Below are positions 27,909-36,611 of a stretch of 64,000 bases of DNA, piece after piece. The notes beneath the pieces were generated by a model that did no database searches, was not told the DNA's origin, and worked only from the letters and a program-made list of their open reading frames with translations. A program made the translations under genes and the position numbers. This DNA comes from Microbulbifer sp. YPW1 (GTDB taxonomy: Bacteria > Pseudomonadota > Gammaproteobacteria > Pseudomonadales > Cellvibrionaceae). The first letter of the stretch is position 1. Each line of letters begins with the position of its first letter. The DNA lies in the NCBI RefSeq assembly GCF_013367775.1, contig NZ_CP055157.1:1715001-1779000 (forward strand). The letters are read 5' to 3'.

Positions 27909-29102
27909 ATGAGTGACGCAGAAGTAACCGCCGAACCCGAAAAGCTGGCGGCAGACAGGGTAGGCAACACCGCGCAACAGGGACATCAGCCAGAACAGCC
28001 CACCGATCCCGCCGCCGACGAGCCGCAGAAGCCCCAGCCGGAACCGGTGCGCAAATCCTGCTCTGCAGAACTTGCTCAGTGGATGCACGAGCGCCAGTTG
28101 TCCATCGCGTTCACTTCCTGTCAGTCCGGCCGCGTTTACATGGTGGGCGCCGAGCCTGGCGGCAGGCTGTCCTTCCACGAGCGTATCTTCCAGCGCGCCA
28201 TGGGTATCGTGGGCAACCGCAATCGCATATACATGGGTGGCCTGCATCAGATCTGGCGTTTTGAGAACGTATTGCAGCCGGGACAGGTGGCAAGCAAGGT
28301 TTTCGATGCCTGCTACGTCCCGCGTAACCTGCAGTTTACCGGCGGGGTGGATGTCCGCGAGCTGGGCGTCCAGAAAAACGGCAAGGTCGTATTCGTCAAT
28401 ACCCGCTACAACTGTCTGGCGGAGCCGAGCCTGACCCGCAGCTTCCGCGCAATCTGGAAGCCGGACTTCATCAGTCAGATCGCGCCGGGAGACCGCTGCC
28501 ACCTGAATGGCCTGGCGATGATGGACGGCAAGCCCAAGTACGTGAGTGCGGTATGCCAGTCCGACATCATCGATGGCTGGCGCGCGCGCTGCGACAACGG
28601 CGGGGTCATTATCGATGTAGAGACCAACGAGGTTGTGTGTCAGGGGTTGTCCCTGCCGCACTCACCGCGCTGGGTGAATGGCAGGTTATGGGTGCTTAAC
28701 AGTGGCACTGGCTACCTGGGCTACGTGAATTTCGAGACCAGGAGTTTCGTGCCACACACTTTTTGCCCGGGCTTTGCCCGCGGCCTGGCAATTCTCGGGG
28801 ACTATGCGATCGTCGGTCTCTCCAAGGCTCGTCACGAGCGTTTTGAGGGGCTTGAGCTGGATCAGAACCTGGCAGATAAAGACTATGAGGCCTGGTGCGG
28901 TGTACAGTTCATCAACCTCAAAAACGGCAACCTCGAGCACTGGATCCGTCTCGACGGACCGGTAAAAGAGTTGTTCGACCTCACTGTGCTGCCGGGTACC
29001 CGCTGCCCCATGGCCATCGATCAGCAGAGCAAAGAAAGCGGCTCCATGGTCACGTTCGAAGATGCCACCGCCACAGTCGCTGATGCCGAGGCCATAGGCT
29101 GA
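27909..29102 (+). CDS. TIGR03032 / DUF4915 family protein
   Basis: 397-aa protein of unknown function. After an acidic, Pro/Gln-rich N-terminal 50 residues, the conserved domain contains LSIAFTSCQSGRVYMVG, NRIYMGGLHQIWRFEN, and DRCHLNGLAMMDGKP, which I recognise as the TIGR03032 family; the repeated strand pattern suggests a beta-propeller. No signal peptide. No clear Shine-Dalgarno precedes the ATG, so the start is tentative. Its stop is 9 bases from that of the convergent histidine kinase, so the transcripts probably overlap. Confidence 0.8.
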   Translation: MSDAEVTAEPEKLAADRVGNTAQQGHQPEQPTDPAADEPQKPQPEPVRKSCSAELAQWMHERQLSIAFTSCQSGRVYMVGAEPGGRLSFHERIFQRAMGIVGNRNRIYMGGLHQIWRFENVLQPGQVASKVFDACYVPRNLQFTGGVDVRELGVQKNGKVVFVNTRYNCLAEPSLTRSFRAIWKPDFISQIAPGDRCHLNGLAMMDGKPKYVSAVCQSDIIDGWRARCDNGGVIIDVETNEVVCQGLSLPHSPRWVNGRLWVLNSGTGYLGYVNFETRSFVPHTFCPGFARGLAILGDYAIVGLSKARHERFEGLELDQNLADKDYEAWCGVQFINLKNGNLEHWIRLDGPVKELFDLTVLPGTRCPMAIDQQSKESGSMVTFEDATATVADAEAIG

Positions 29103-29111
29103 TTTTCGATT

Positions 29112-30293
29112 TCACGCCCGGTTGGGCCAGCGCAGTGTGGCGCGGGTACCGCCGAGACTGGGTGACTGATCCAGCAGCAGCTCACCCTCGTGCCACATCA
29201 TCACCTTCTTCACGATATACAGCCCGAGGCCGTAACCCTGGTCATCGGTGGCTGAACGGGTAAAGGCGTCAGTCAATTCCAGGGCGTCGCCGCCCAATCC
29301 CGGGCCGTTGTCTTCCACCGACAAATGACAGAAGCCGGCGCGCAACTCAAAGCGTATATCCACCCGGTCGCGGGCATATTTTCCAGCGTTGGCCACCAGG
29401 TTCTGGATCGCAATGGTCAGCGAGTCCGGCTCAAGCCAGGCGTGCTTGTCGGGAAAATAATAGGCAATTTCCAGATCGGGGCAATGGGTTTCCAGATGCG
29501 ACCCGAGCTCGGTAAAAAATGTCTCGAGGGAGATGGATTTCCGCGCGAGGAATTGCTCGTGCACTTCTACCCTGGCGAAGTTCAGATATTTATCCACCAG
29601 TTGTTCGATATCCCGCGTGGCCCGGTTAATCACCAGCGCACTTTCCGAATCACTGTCTGCCAGTGCCTGCTGAAACTTGATTCTCGCCAGTGGCATGCGG
29701 ATCTCATGAGCGATGGTGCGCGCTAGATCCTGGTTCATCTGGAAGTGACCGGTAACGATATTTGCCATGCGGCGGAAGGTCTCCGCCAGGGGGAATATCG
29801 TCGAGCGCCGGCTGAACTGATCGGGGATATGGAAAGGCTTTTTACTGAAGCGAATCGCCTGGTTCTGCAGGCGATTGAGATCGCTGAACATCGGCCACGT
29901 CAGCAACAGTAAAACGACCAGCATGGCGCCGATAAACAGCAGTCGCCACTGGGTTACGCTCTGGGCCTGCTCGTGGGGGAAGGGGCCGATTTCCAGCACC
30001 GTATTGTCGTGCCGATGATAAAACAGAATCTGGTCATCGCCCGCAGCCAGCCCAATAACCTCACCTGCATCCAGGCGCTCGCGCAACGCGCTGGAAAAAT
30101 GAATGGCGTCCGCGGGATAGCTCTGTGCCAGGGGGGCATCGCTGCGCTCCAGTGCCTGCGCCAATTGCGCGGCACTGATGGTGTATTCCTCAGGCGTGGT
30201 GGAGTAGAGGTTATACAGTGCTGCGACCGAGGAGTAGACCACCACCAGAGCCAGTGCGAGAACGCTGACCAGGCGCAACATCTGCAGGCGCAT
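29112..30293 (-). CDS. Sensor histidine kinase (RstB/EnvZ-like)
   Basis: 393-aa inner-membrane kinase. TM1 is about residues 7-25 and TM2 about 117-134, enclosing a periplasmic sensor of roughly 90 residues; a HAMP-like linker follows. The H-box is RTIAHEIRMPLARIKF (His about residue 196), the N-box QNLVANAGKYA and the G-box EDNGPGLGGDAL. Last gene of a four-gene operon; its start overlaps the response regulator stop by one base (TGATG-type). The signal sensed is unknown; linkage to an outer-membrane MipA protein suggests an envelope cue. Confidence 0.94.
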   Translation of the reverse strand: MRLQMLRLVSVLALALVVVYSSVAALYNLYSTTPEEYTISAAQLAQALERSDAPLAQSYPADAIHFSSALRERLDAGEVIGLAAGDDQILFYHRHDNTVLEIGPFPHEQAQSVTQWRLLFIGAMLVVLLLLTWPMFSDLNRLQNQAIRFSKKPFHIPDQFSRRSTIFPLAETFRRMANIVTGHFQMNQDLARTIAHEIRMPLARIKFQQALADSDSESALVINRATRDIEQLVDKYLNFARVEVHEQFLARKSISLETFFTELGSHLETHCPDLEIAYYFPDKHAWLEPDSLTIAIQNLVANAGKYARDRVDIRFELRAGFCHLSVEDNGPGLGGDALELTDAFTRSATDDQGYGLGLYIVKKVMMWHEGELLLDQSPSLGGTRATLRWPNRA

Positions 30294-31033
30294 CAGGGTG
30301 CGCCGTGCACGGTATTCAGGGAGTATCCGCGACCGCGGATGGATTGGATGGCGACGCCGTCGGCAATGGCATCCAGTTTTTTGCGCAGGCGACTTACGCG
30401 CATATCGATCACCCGATCGAGCCCGTCAAATTCCCGTCCGATCACCCGCCGGAACAGGTATTCCCGGCTCAGCAGGCGCGCCGGTTGCTCGGCAAAAATT
30501 TGCAGCAGGTCGAACTCGTTGGTAGTGAGCGGCAGCGGCTGGTCGCGCACCAGCGCCTGGCGGCTTACCAGGTCGACGCTAAGTGGGCCGAATTTTATGC
30601 TGGCAGTGCTCGGTGTCTTGCTGTTGGTAGTGCGCAGATGGGCCTCGATTTTTGCCCACAACAAGTGCGGATCGACCGGTTTTACCAGGTAATCGTTGGC
30701 GCCGAGTTGCAGGCCGGTTACCTGATCATCTACAGAACTGAGAGCGCTGAGGAAAATCAACGGGCAGCTGAGCTGGCTGCGGAACTGCTCAAGCAGTTTG
30801 AACCCGCTGGCATCTGGCAGCACCACGTCGGCAATGATCAGGTCATAATCTTTGTGGTGCACGGCCTTCATGAAATCGCGACCATTGGCGGCGTAGGTGA
30901 CTGCGCAGTGCCGCTCGGACAGGAAACGCACGATCAGCTCGGCGAGCTGCTCATCGTCTTCCAGCAGTAAAATACGGTAATTACCCGGTGCTCTTTCTGT
31001 CTCTGCTGTGGATGGTTTGCTTGCGGATGTCAT
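30293..31033 (-). CDS. OmpR-family response regulator
   Basis: 246-aa DNA-binding response regulator. The receiver domain has the acidic pair LEDDEQ, phospho-acceptor Asp in DLIIADVVLPD (about residue 69) and the conserved Lys in NDYLVKPVD. The C-terminal winged-helix (about residues 145-240) contains LTTNEFDLLQIF and RVIDMRVSRLRKKL, typical of OmpR/RstA. Start and stop overlap its neighbours (TAATG with DUF3019, TGATG with the kinase), so it is translationally coupled to both. A plausible target is the shared 14-bp element at both ends of this locus. Confidence 0.95.
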   Translation of the reverse strand: MTSASKPSTAETERAPGNYRILLLEDDEQLAELIVRFLSERHCAVTYAANGRDFMKAVHHKDYDLIIADVVLPDASGFKLLEQFRSQLSCPLIFLSALSSVDDQVTGLQLGANDYLVKPVDPHLLWAKIEAHLRTTNSKTPSTASIKFGPLSVDLVSRQALVRDQPLPLTTNEFDLLQIFAEQPARLLSREYLFRRVIGREFDGLDRVIDMRVSRLRKKLDAIADGVAIQSIRGRGYSLNTVHGAP

Positions 31034-31398
31034 TACAGTAGGCCCCAGCCGTAGCGACGGCGATGGCGTTTGGGTTGGTATTGGGCGACTTTCAGGATTG
31101 CTGCTGCGACGTCCTCCCCACTTTCACTGGAAGTTACCTGAAAGCGGGTGTCGTTGGCGCTGCTGATAAATACTTCGAGATCGTCGTTGTCCCCGGAAAA
31201 GCAGCGCACCAGTCCCCTGCCGACGATGGACAGGCAGTAGCGCTTGTTGTCGTCCGCATCAAAATGAATTTTTACTGAAATACTGCAGCGGGATTCGGTC
31301 TCGTCTACCGCGCAAACACTGGGTATCAGTTGCAGGTCTGCGGCCTGCGGTAGCGCAGGTAGCAGGGATGGCAGCAGCAAAAGTATTCGCCACATCAT
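31033..31398 (-). CDS. DUF3019 family exported protein
   Basis: 121-aa small secreted protein: signal peptide MMWRILLLLPSLLPALPQA, then a domain with four cysteines (in PSVCAV, SRCSIS, YCLSI and VRCFS) likely forming disulfides. It matches DUF3019 in my recollection, a family found beside MipA/OmpV genes and two-component systems. ATG 31398 or 31395; a longer frame reads into mipA and is not used. It ends in a basic RHRRRYGWGLL tail. Function unknown; a periplasmic accessory to the kinase is a reasonable hypothesis. Confidence 0.75.
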   Translation of the reverse strand: MMWRILLLLPSLLPALPQAADLQLIPSVCAVDETESRCSISVKIHFDADDNKRYCLSIVGRGLVRCFSGDNDDLEVFISSANDTRFQVTSSESGEDVAAAILKVAQYQPKRHRRRYGWGLL

Positions 31399-31399
31399 G

Positions 31400-32251
31400 T
31401 TATTGCCCGCTACCGATGGTGTACTGCACACCGGCGAACCAGTTGAGTGTTTGCGGGTGTTCGATAAAACGCGGGTTTCTTCCCGCCTCGTCATAGCGGT
31501 TGTAACGCGCAGCCAGACGCAGCTCGAGGTTTTTGCTCAGGGGGTAAGAAAAATGCAGGCGCGCGTATGTGTCGGTTGCATCAGCCGCAGGGAAGGCGAG
31601 CGCGTACCGATTGTAGTAAATACCCGCTTCCTGCTCGGTGAACTGGTAGTAATAGCTCACCAGATCCGCGTCTTTCTGGGTCGCGCCTATTCCGAACCCG
31701 ATAGCCCCGCCAAACAGGGGGTACTGCTTGTCAAAACTCAAATGGGTTTCGCTGCCGTGGTGCACATCACTGACGTCGTGAAACCAGGAAAAGGAAACGT
31801 CCACCCAGTCGGACACCAGCGTAAAACTCGGGCCGGCGACGATTGACACATTGCGCTCCACATCCGCTGGATCCGCGGCGGCCCGGAAGTGCGTCATAAA
31901 GTTGCTCAGCAGACCATCGCTGGCAGTGGTGTTCTTGTCCAGCTGATAATAAAGGCCGTCTTCATTGGGGCGCGCAACCAGGTCGAGATAAATATTCTCG
32001 TTTTCCAGCAGGGTGTAACCCGCAGTGAGATTGCTGAAGAAAAAACGTTCCCCGTAATAGCTGAAATTTGGGAGAAAATAGGTTTCCCCGTCGCGCTTTC
32101 CCTCGATAGGGTTCTCTACTACCCCGTAGCCGGTGGCGAGGCTGATTTCCCACTCTGGCGCTTGGACTTCCGCCGGGGTGGCGCCGGTGGCAAACAGTGG
32201 CGCCAGGTACATCAGCAGAGCGATCGGGGTGAACTTGGTCATCGAGGTCAT
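31400..32251 (-). CDS. MipA/OmpV family outer-membrane protein
   Basis: About 283 aa (ATG 32251 or 32242; both weak ribosome sites). Signal peptide MTKFTPIALLMYLAPLFATG, then a barrel with WEISLATGYGVVENP, FLPNFSYYGERFFFSN and a Tyr-rich C-terminus, matching the MipA/OmpV family (PF06629). E. coli MipA scaffolds murein enzymes, but most members are uncharacterised porin-like proteins. First gene of the mipA-DUF3019-RR-HK operon; the promoter region carries a direct-repeat element at 32354-32370. Confidence 0.85.
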   Translation of the reverse strand: MTSMTKFTPIALLMYLAPLFATGATPAEVQAPEWEISLATGYGVVENPIEGKRDGETYFLPNFSYYGERFFFSNLTAGYTLLENENIYLDLVARPNEDGLYYQLDKNTTASDGLLSNFMTHFRAAADPADVERNVSIVAGPSFTLVSDWVDVSFSWFHDVSDVHHGSETHLSFDKQYPLFGGAIGFGIGATQKDADLVSYYYQFTEQEAGIYYNRYALAFPAADATDTYARLHFSYPLSKNLELRLAARYNRYDEAGRNPRFIEHPQTLNWFAGVQYTIGSGQ

Positions 32252-32354
32252 GTGAACCGGGGTTGCTACACAGCTTTCAGGTATTGATGCTGGTTGATTT
32301 TTGAACTTTTGTATCACAGGGTCACAGGTCGCTCCAGAGCCGCTCAAAAAACCT

Positions 32355-32368
32355 TACAAACTGTTACA
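32355..32368. promoter_or_regulatory. Candidate operator of the mipA two-component operon
   Basis: TACAAACTGTTACA inside a longer direct repeat, TTACAAA at 32354-32360 and again at 32364-32370 (10-base period). About 105 bases before mipA. Direct repeats with one helical turn spacing are typical of OmpR-family regulators, so autoregulation is likely. The rest of 32252-32566 shows no gene. Confidence 0.5.
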
Positions 32369-32566
32369 AATCTGTTCCCGGCCGAATATATTTCGGTAAT
32401 TAGGACGAGTGTCAAACAAATTGGCTGCTGTGGTTTTTGGACCCGGCAGTCGGTTTTTTATCTGCTGCACCTGGGGGGCTAGCGTGGTTGTTCTTCCGGT
32501 TCAGCGTGGGCTTTCAGGGGGGGCTGGGTTCAGCTGGAGTTGTCGAAAATACAGCGGCAAAAACGC

Positions 32567-32595
32567 AAAAGCCCGGCGCTTGGGCCGGGCTTTTT
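32567..32595. terminator. Terminator after VOC gene
   Basis: 11-bp stem including GCCCGGC/GCCGGGC with A- and T-runs on either side; ends the leftward VOC transcript. Confidence 0.88.
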
Positions 32596-32627
32596 GATCT
32601 CGGGAACAGGGAAGCCCTGAACCAGGC

Positions 32628-33005
32628 TTACAGGCGGCGCAGTGCGCAGATCTTGTTGCCGGATGGGTCGCGCAGGTAGGCCAGGTACAGCTTCATGTCG
32701 CCGCCCTCGCGGACCCCGGGCGGATCCTCGCAGGGAGCGCCGCCGTTGGCGATGCCTGCAGCGTGCCACAGGTCGGCCTGTTCCGGGCTCTCTACCGCAA
32801 AACCGATGGTGCTGCCATTGCCGCAGCTGGCCGCTTCCCCGTCGATGGGTTTGGTGAGTGCAAATACGCCGGTATCGGTGAAGTAAAAGCAGCGGCCTTT
32901 GGGATCGATAACACCGGGCTTGTGACCCAGCACGCCGAGGATCGCATCGTAGAATGCCTTGGATTCCTCAATATCATTGGCGCCGAGCATAACGTGACTG
33001 AACAT
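32628..33005 (-). CDS. VOC (glyoxalase/bleomycin resistance) family protein
   Basis: 125-aa metalloenzyme-fold protein with paired beta-alpha-beta-beta-beta units. Typical starts are visible: MFSHVMLGANDIEESKAFYDAILG and, at the end, AYLRDPSGNKICALRRL. AAGGAA lies 8 bases upstream of the ATG. Members of this YaeR/lactoylglutathione-lyase-like group have varied activities (isomerisation, dioxygenation, resistance), so the reaction cannot be named. Terminator directly downstream. Confidence 0.85.
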   Translation of the reverse strand: MFSHVMLGANDIEESKAFYDAILGVLGHKPGVIDPKGRCFYFTDTGVFALTKPIDGEAASCGNGSTIGFAVESPEQADLWHAAGIANGGAPCEDPPGVREGGDMKLYLAYLRDPSGNKICALRRL

Positions 33006-33195
33006 CGAAATTCCTTGTGGTTTGGACCATGTTTGGGGAATAAATCGACGTCGAGCTTAGTGGAAAAAGCGGTGGAGTGAAACAGGCGCTGCGGTGGTCT
33101 GAATGCGGTCGCGCCTGTTCCCATGCGCAGGTGAATTGCCGGTTGTCCGGGTAGCAGCGCCACACTGATTCGTTAAGTGGCGCTCCAGATCCGGG

Positions 33196-34662
33196 TCAGT
33201 GTTTGGGCTTGACCGGGCGGAACACACCCACGTTGCGGTAGCCCTCATCCAGCAGGTGCGATGCGTGCAGCTGGCTCATTACGCCGCGGTCGCAATACAG
33301 CAGGTAGTGCTTGTCTTTATCCAGTTTCTGGAAGGCGGTACTCAGGCGGAAGAAGGGGATGGTTTCCACTTCGGTGCCGTCAAGTTCCAGTGGATTGACT
33401 TCCTCTTCGGTGGGATGGCGGATGTCGATCACGGTGGCGCTGCCCGGCTCGGTGACAATATCCACCGGCGGCACGTCTTCGCCCAGGTCCGTCATCACCT
33501 CATCGATGTTCTGCATCACCCGGTCGCCGATGGCGCGGTCGAGTACGGTAAAGTCGAAGCGGGTTTCCTCGTGTTCCACCTTTTCCATTTTTGCGCGAGT
33601 GGTGGGTTTTACCGAAATCACCCCGCAGTACTCCGGCATGTTCGCCGCGAACTCCTCGGTGCCGATGGCGCGCGCGGTGCGGATGATGTCGGTTTTGTCC
33701 GAGGTGATCAGCGGGCGCAACACCAGGGTGTCGGTGACGCTGTCGATCACCGAGAGGTTTTTCAGGGTCTGGCTGGATACCTGGGCGATGGCTTCACCGG
33801 TCACAACTGCATCCACTTCCAGTTCCTTGGCAACGGCGGAGGCGGCGCGCAGCATCATGCGTTTCAGGGTTACGCCCATATAGGAGTCGTCCACCTGTTC
33901 GAGGATCTCTGCGACCACTTCGTCGAAGGGCACGGTGATGAACTTCACCCGGTGGGAGGCGCCGTACTTTTCCCACAGATAGAAGGCGACCTCCTTTACT
34001 CCCAGTTCGTGCTGGCGCCCGCCCAGGTTGAAAAACAGGAAGTGGGTGCGGATACCGCGTTTCATGGTCAGGTAGCTGGCCACGGTGGAGTCGAATCCGC
34101 CGGAGACCAGGGACAACACCGGATCCTGGGTGCCCAGGGGGAAGCCGCCGAGGCCCTGGTGCAGCTCTTCGATCACGTTCAGTTTGTCGTGGCGGACTTC
34201 CAGTTTCACCGTGACATCGGGGTTTTTCAGTTTTACCCCAAGGGCATCGGTATTCTTGTTGAGGCCGCCGCCCACATACTGCTCCACGTCGAGCGACTGG
34301 AAATCGTGCTTGCCGGTGCGCTTTACGCGCACACAGAAGGTCTTGCCGGCCAGCTGTGGCCCCCAGATTGGCAGGGTCTTCTGGTAGATATCGTCCAGGT
34401 CACCCAGGGGGAACTGCTGTACCCGGGCAAAATTGGCAATGCCGGGAGTGTGCGCCAGTACCTCTTCAATGCGTTCGGAAAGGTGGGATACTGCATCGGG
34501 TGCGATCACGTCGATCTTTTCCCAGTCTTTCTGCACCTTGATCCGGTCGTCCAGCTGTCGCATCAGCTTGCGCAGGTTGTCTGCAAGCTGGCGCGACATA
34601 CGCTTGCGCACCGGATTGCTCTTGATGGTGATCTCTGGGAAAAACTTGACGACGAAATGCAT
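33196..34662 (-). CDS. thiI: ThiI, tRNA 4-thiouridine / thiazole sulfurtransferase
   Basis: 488-aa protein that transfers sulfur for s4U8 in tRNA and for the thiazole of thiamine. Three domains in order: THUMP/ferredoxin-like (about 1-165), PP-loop ATPase with the SGGFDS motif (about residue 185) and a C-terminal rhodanese domain with persulfide-carrying Cys in LYCDRGVMSQ. Length equals the E. coli enzyme class that includes the rhodanese domain. Divergent from glnA across a 359-base regulatory region. Nothing unusual in the motifs. Confidence 0.97.
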   Translation of the reverse strand: MHFVVKFFPEITIKSNPVRKRMSRQLADNLRKLMRQLDDRIKVQKDWEKIDVIAPDAVSHLSERIEEVLAHTPGIANFARVQQFPLGDLDDIYQKTLPIWGPQLAGKTFCVRVKRTGKHDFQSLDVEQYVGGGLNKNTDALGVKLKNPDVTVKLEVRHDKLNVIEELHQGLGGFPLGTQDPVLSLVSGGFDSTVASYLTMKRGIRTHFLFFNLGGRQHELGVKEVAFYLWEKYGASHRVKFITVPFDEVVAEILEQVDDSYMGVTLKRMMLRAASAVAKELEVDAVVTGEAIAQVSSQTLKNLSVIDSVTDTLVLRPLITSDKTDIIRTARAIGTEEFAANMPEYCGVISVKPTTRAKMEKVEHEETRFDFTVLDRAIGDRVMQNIDEVMTDLGEDVPPVDIVTEPGSATVIDIRHPTEEEVNPLELDGTEVETIPFFRLSTAFQKLDKDKHYLLYCDRGVMSQLHASHLLDEGYRNVGVFRPVKPKH

Positions 34663-34764
34663 GTGAATGTGCCGGAACCGCAGTTGAATTTGAGGCCGGG
34701 TTGCGCTGAGTCGCTTCCCGGCAAAGGTGGCGAATTATAAACTCGCTATCGGGAATTTGCTTGT

Positions 34765-34812
34765 AGCACCGTTTTGGTGCTCGGCGTGACCGCGCAGCCC
34801 CAAAATGGTGCA
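34765..34812. promoter_or_regulatory. Two NtrC-like enhancer sites upstream of glnA
   Basis: Palindrome AGCACCGTTTTGGTGCT at 34765-34781 and AGCCCCAAAATGGTGCA at 34796-34812 resemble the NtrC consensus TGCACCAAAATGGTGCA. A further half-site-like GGCACCAACTTTGGG is at 34828-34842. They lie about 125-200 bases upstream of the sigma-54 promoter, as expected for enhancers. Confidence 0.75.
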
Positions 34813-34939
34813 AATTGTGGTTTTGGGGCACCAACTTTGGGACTACCTTGAGGGGGCGGCGATGGCTCGCGGCAGAAAACAGGCCGTTATCGCTGGATTC
34901 TGCCCTCCCGACACCGCTCGCAACCGGTTTGCCCCAATT

Positions 34940-34954
34940 TGGCACATTCCTTGC
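34940..34954 (+). promoter_or_regulatory. Sigma-54 promoter of glnA
   Basis: TGGCACATTCCTTGC is an exact match to the -24/-12 consensus TGGCAC-N5-TTGC. Transcription would begin near 34966, about 56 bases before the glnA ATG. Confidence 0.93.
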
Positions 34955-35021
34955 TTTGACTGTTGCCACAAGATAAAGCGAATTGGCGCGACACATAACT
35001 TATCATTCTTGGAGGACTGCA

Positions 35022-36428
35022 ATGTCAGCGAAAACGCTCGGACTCATCAAAGAGAGCGAAGCCAAATGGGTAGACCTGCGCTTCACCGATACCAAAGGTA
35101 AAGAACAACACGTTTCCATTCCTTCTAAGGAAGTTGACGGCGAGTTCTTCGAAGAAGGCAAGATGTTCGACGGTTCCTCCATCGCTGGTTGGAAGGGCAT
35201 CAACGAATCCGACATGATCCTGATGCCGGACGACGAAACTTCTTTCCTCGACCCCTTCACCGACGAAGCGACCGTTATCATTCGCTGCAACATCGTCGAC
35301 CCGATCACCGGCCAGGGCTACGAGCGCGACCCGCGTTCCATCGCACTGCGCGCCGAGGAATACCTGAAGTCTACTGGCTACGGTGACACCGCGCTGTTCG
35401 GCCCGGAGCCCGAGTTCTTCGTATTCGACGACATCACCTGGGGTGCCGAAATGGGCGGCGCCTTCTACAAAATCAACTCTGAAGAAGCTGCCTGGTCCTC
35501 TGGCGCATCTTTCGCCGAAGGCAACATGGGCCACCGCCCGGGCGTGAAAGGCGGTTACTTCCCGGTTCCGCCAGTCGACTCCCTGCACGACGTGCGCGCC
35601 GCCATGTGTTCCGCCATGGAAGCCATGGGCCTGGAAATCGAAGTGCACCACCACGAAGTGGGTACTGCGGGCCAGTGCGAGATCGGTGTTGGCGCCAACA
35701 CCCTGACCAAGAAAGCGGACGAAGTTCAGATCCTGAAGTACGCGGTACACAACGTAGCCCACGCTTACGGCAAAACCGCTACCTTCATGCCCAAGCCGCT
35801 GGTAGGTGACAACGGCTCCGGTATGCACGTGCACCAGTCCTTCAGCAAGGACGGCGTAAACCAGTTCGCGGGCGACGCCTACGCTGGCCTGTCTGAAACT
35901 GCCCTGTTCTACGTTGGCGGTATCATCAAGCACGCGCGCGCCCTGAACGCGATCTGTAACTCTTCCACCAACTCCTACAAGCGTCTGGTTCCGGGCTTCG
36001 AAGCGCCGGTTATCCTGGCCTACTCCGCGCGCAACCGCTCTGCGTCTATCCGCATTCCGTTTGTGCCGAGCCCGAAAGGCAAGCGCATCGAGACCCGCTT
36101 CCCGGATCCGACCGCCAACCCGTACCTGGCCTTCGCAGCCCTGCTGATGGCTGGCCTCGACGGCGTGAAGAACAAGATCCACCCCGGCGACGCGGCCGAC
36201 AAAGACCTGTACGACCTGCCGGCGGAAGAACTGGCCGAGTACCCGACCGTTGCTTCCAGCCTGGAACAGGCCCTGGACGCACTGGACGAGGACCGCGCGT
36301 TCCTGACCGAAGGTGGTGTATTCACCGACGACGCCATCGACGCCTTCATCTCTCTGAAGCGCGAAGAAGTACAGCGTGTGAACATGACCACTCACCCGGT
36401 CGAGTTTGAACTGTACTACTCCTGCTAA
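35022..36428 (+). CDS. glnA: Glutamine synthetase, type I
   Basis: 468-aa GSI enzyme, the main route of ammonia assimilation (glutamate + NH3 + ATP to glutamine). ATG 35022 with GGAGG 6 bases upstream; a longer frame from 34983 is not used. Motifs: FDGSSIAGW, the ammonia/ATP region PEPEFFVFD, the [10 protein letters not shown] active-site block, and NRSASIRIP. The adenylylation Tyr is in [10 protein letters not shown], so activity is probably controlled by GlnE. Expression from a sigma-54/NtrC promoter is visible. A terminator follows at 36507. Confidence 0.99.
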   Translation: MSAKTLGLIKESEAKWVDLRFTDTKGKEQHVSIPSKEVDGEFFEEGKMFDGSSIAGWKGINESDMILMPDDETSFLDPFTDEATVIIRCNIVDPITGQGYERDPRSIALRAEEYLKSTGYGDTALFGPEPEFFVFDDITWGAEMGGAFYKINSEEAAWSSGASFAEGNMGHRPGVKGGYFPVPPVDSLHDVRAAMCSAMEAMGLEIEVHHHEVGTAGQCEIGVGANTLTKKADEVQILKYAVHNVAHAYGKTATFMPKPLVGDNGSGMHVHQSFSKDGVNQFAGDAYAGLSETALFYVGGIIKHARALNAICNSSTNSYKRLVPGFEAPVILAYSARNRSASIRIPFVPSPKGKRIETRFPDPTANPYLAFAALLMAGLDGVKNKIHPGDAADKDLYDLPAEELAEYPTVASSLEQALDALDEDRAFLTEGGVFTDDAIDAFISLKREEVQRVNMTTHPVEFELYYSC

Positions 36429-36506
36429 GTAGCAGGTATCATCAGCGCGCCGCCGCCGGTTTCTCTCGCAAGGGAGATCTGGTGAGAACGGCGCAAAGAT
36501 GACGAG

Positions 36507-36535
36507 AAAGCCCGCACTCTGGTGTGGGCTTTTTT
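36507..36535 (+). terminator. Rho-independent terminator after glnA
   Basis: 11-bp stem (AAAGCCCGCAC with GTGTGGGCTTT, one G-U pair), TCTG loop and six T. Confidence 0.9.
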
Positions 36536-36611
36536 ATGCGCGTCTGATTTTCGCGATACACTAGCCTTAAAACAGGCTCCCTGAAATACATAGTGAGAGG
36601 CAGGAACGCCC

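Noticed and set aside
33199..34740. 513-codon open frame on the + strand
   Set aside because: It is antisense to thiI along its length, with no ribosome site and low-complexity His/Val/Gly-rich composition; an effect of GC-rich codon use.
35025..36395. 456-codon open frame on the minus strand
   Set aside because: Antisense to glnA; composition is typical of a shadow frame and no family motif is seen.
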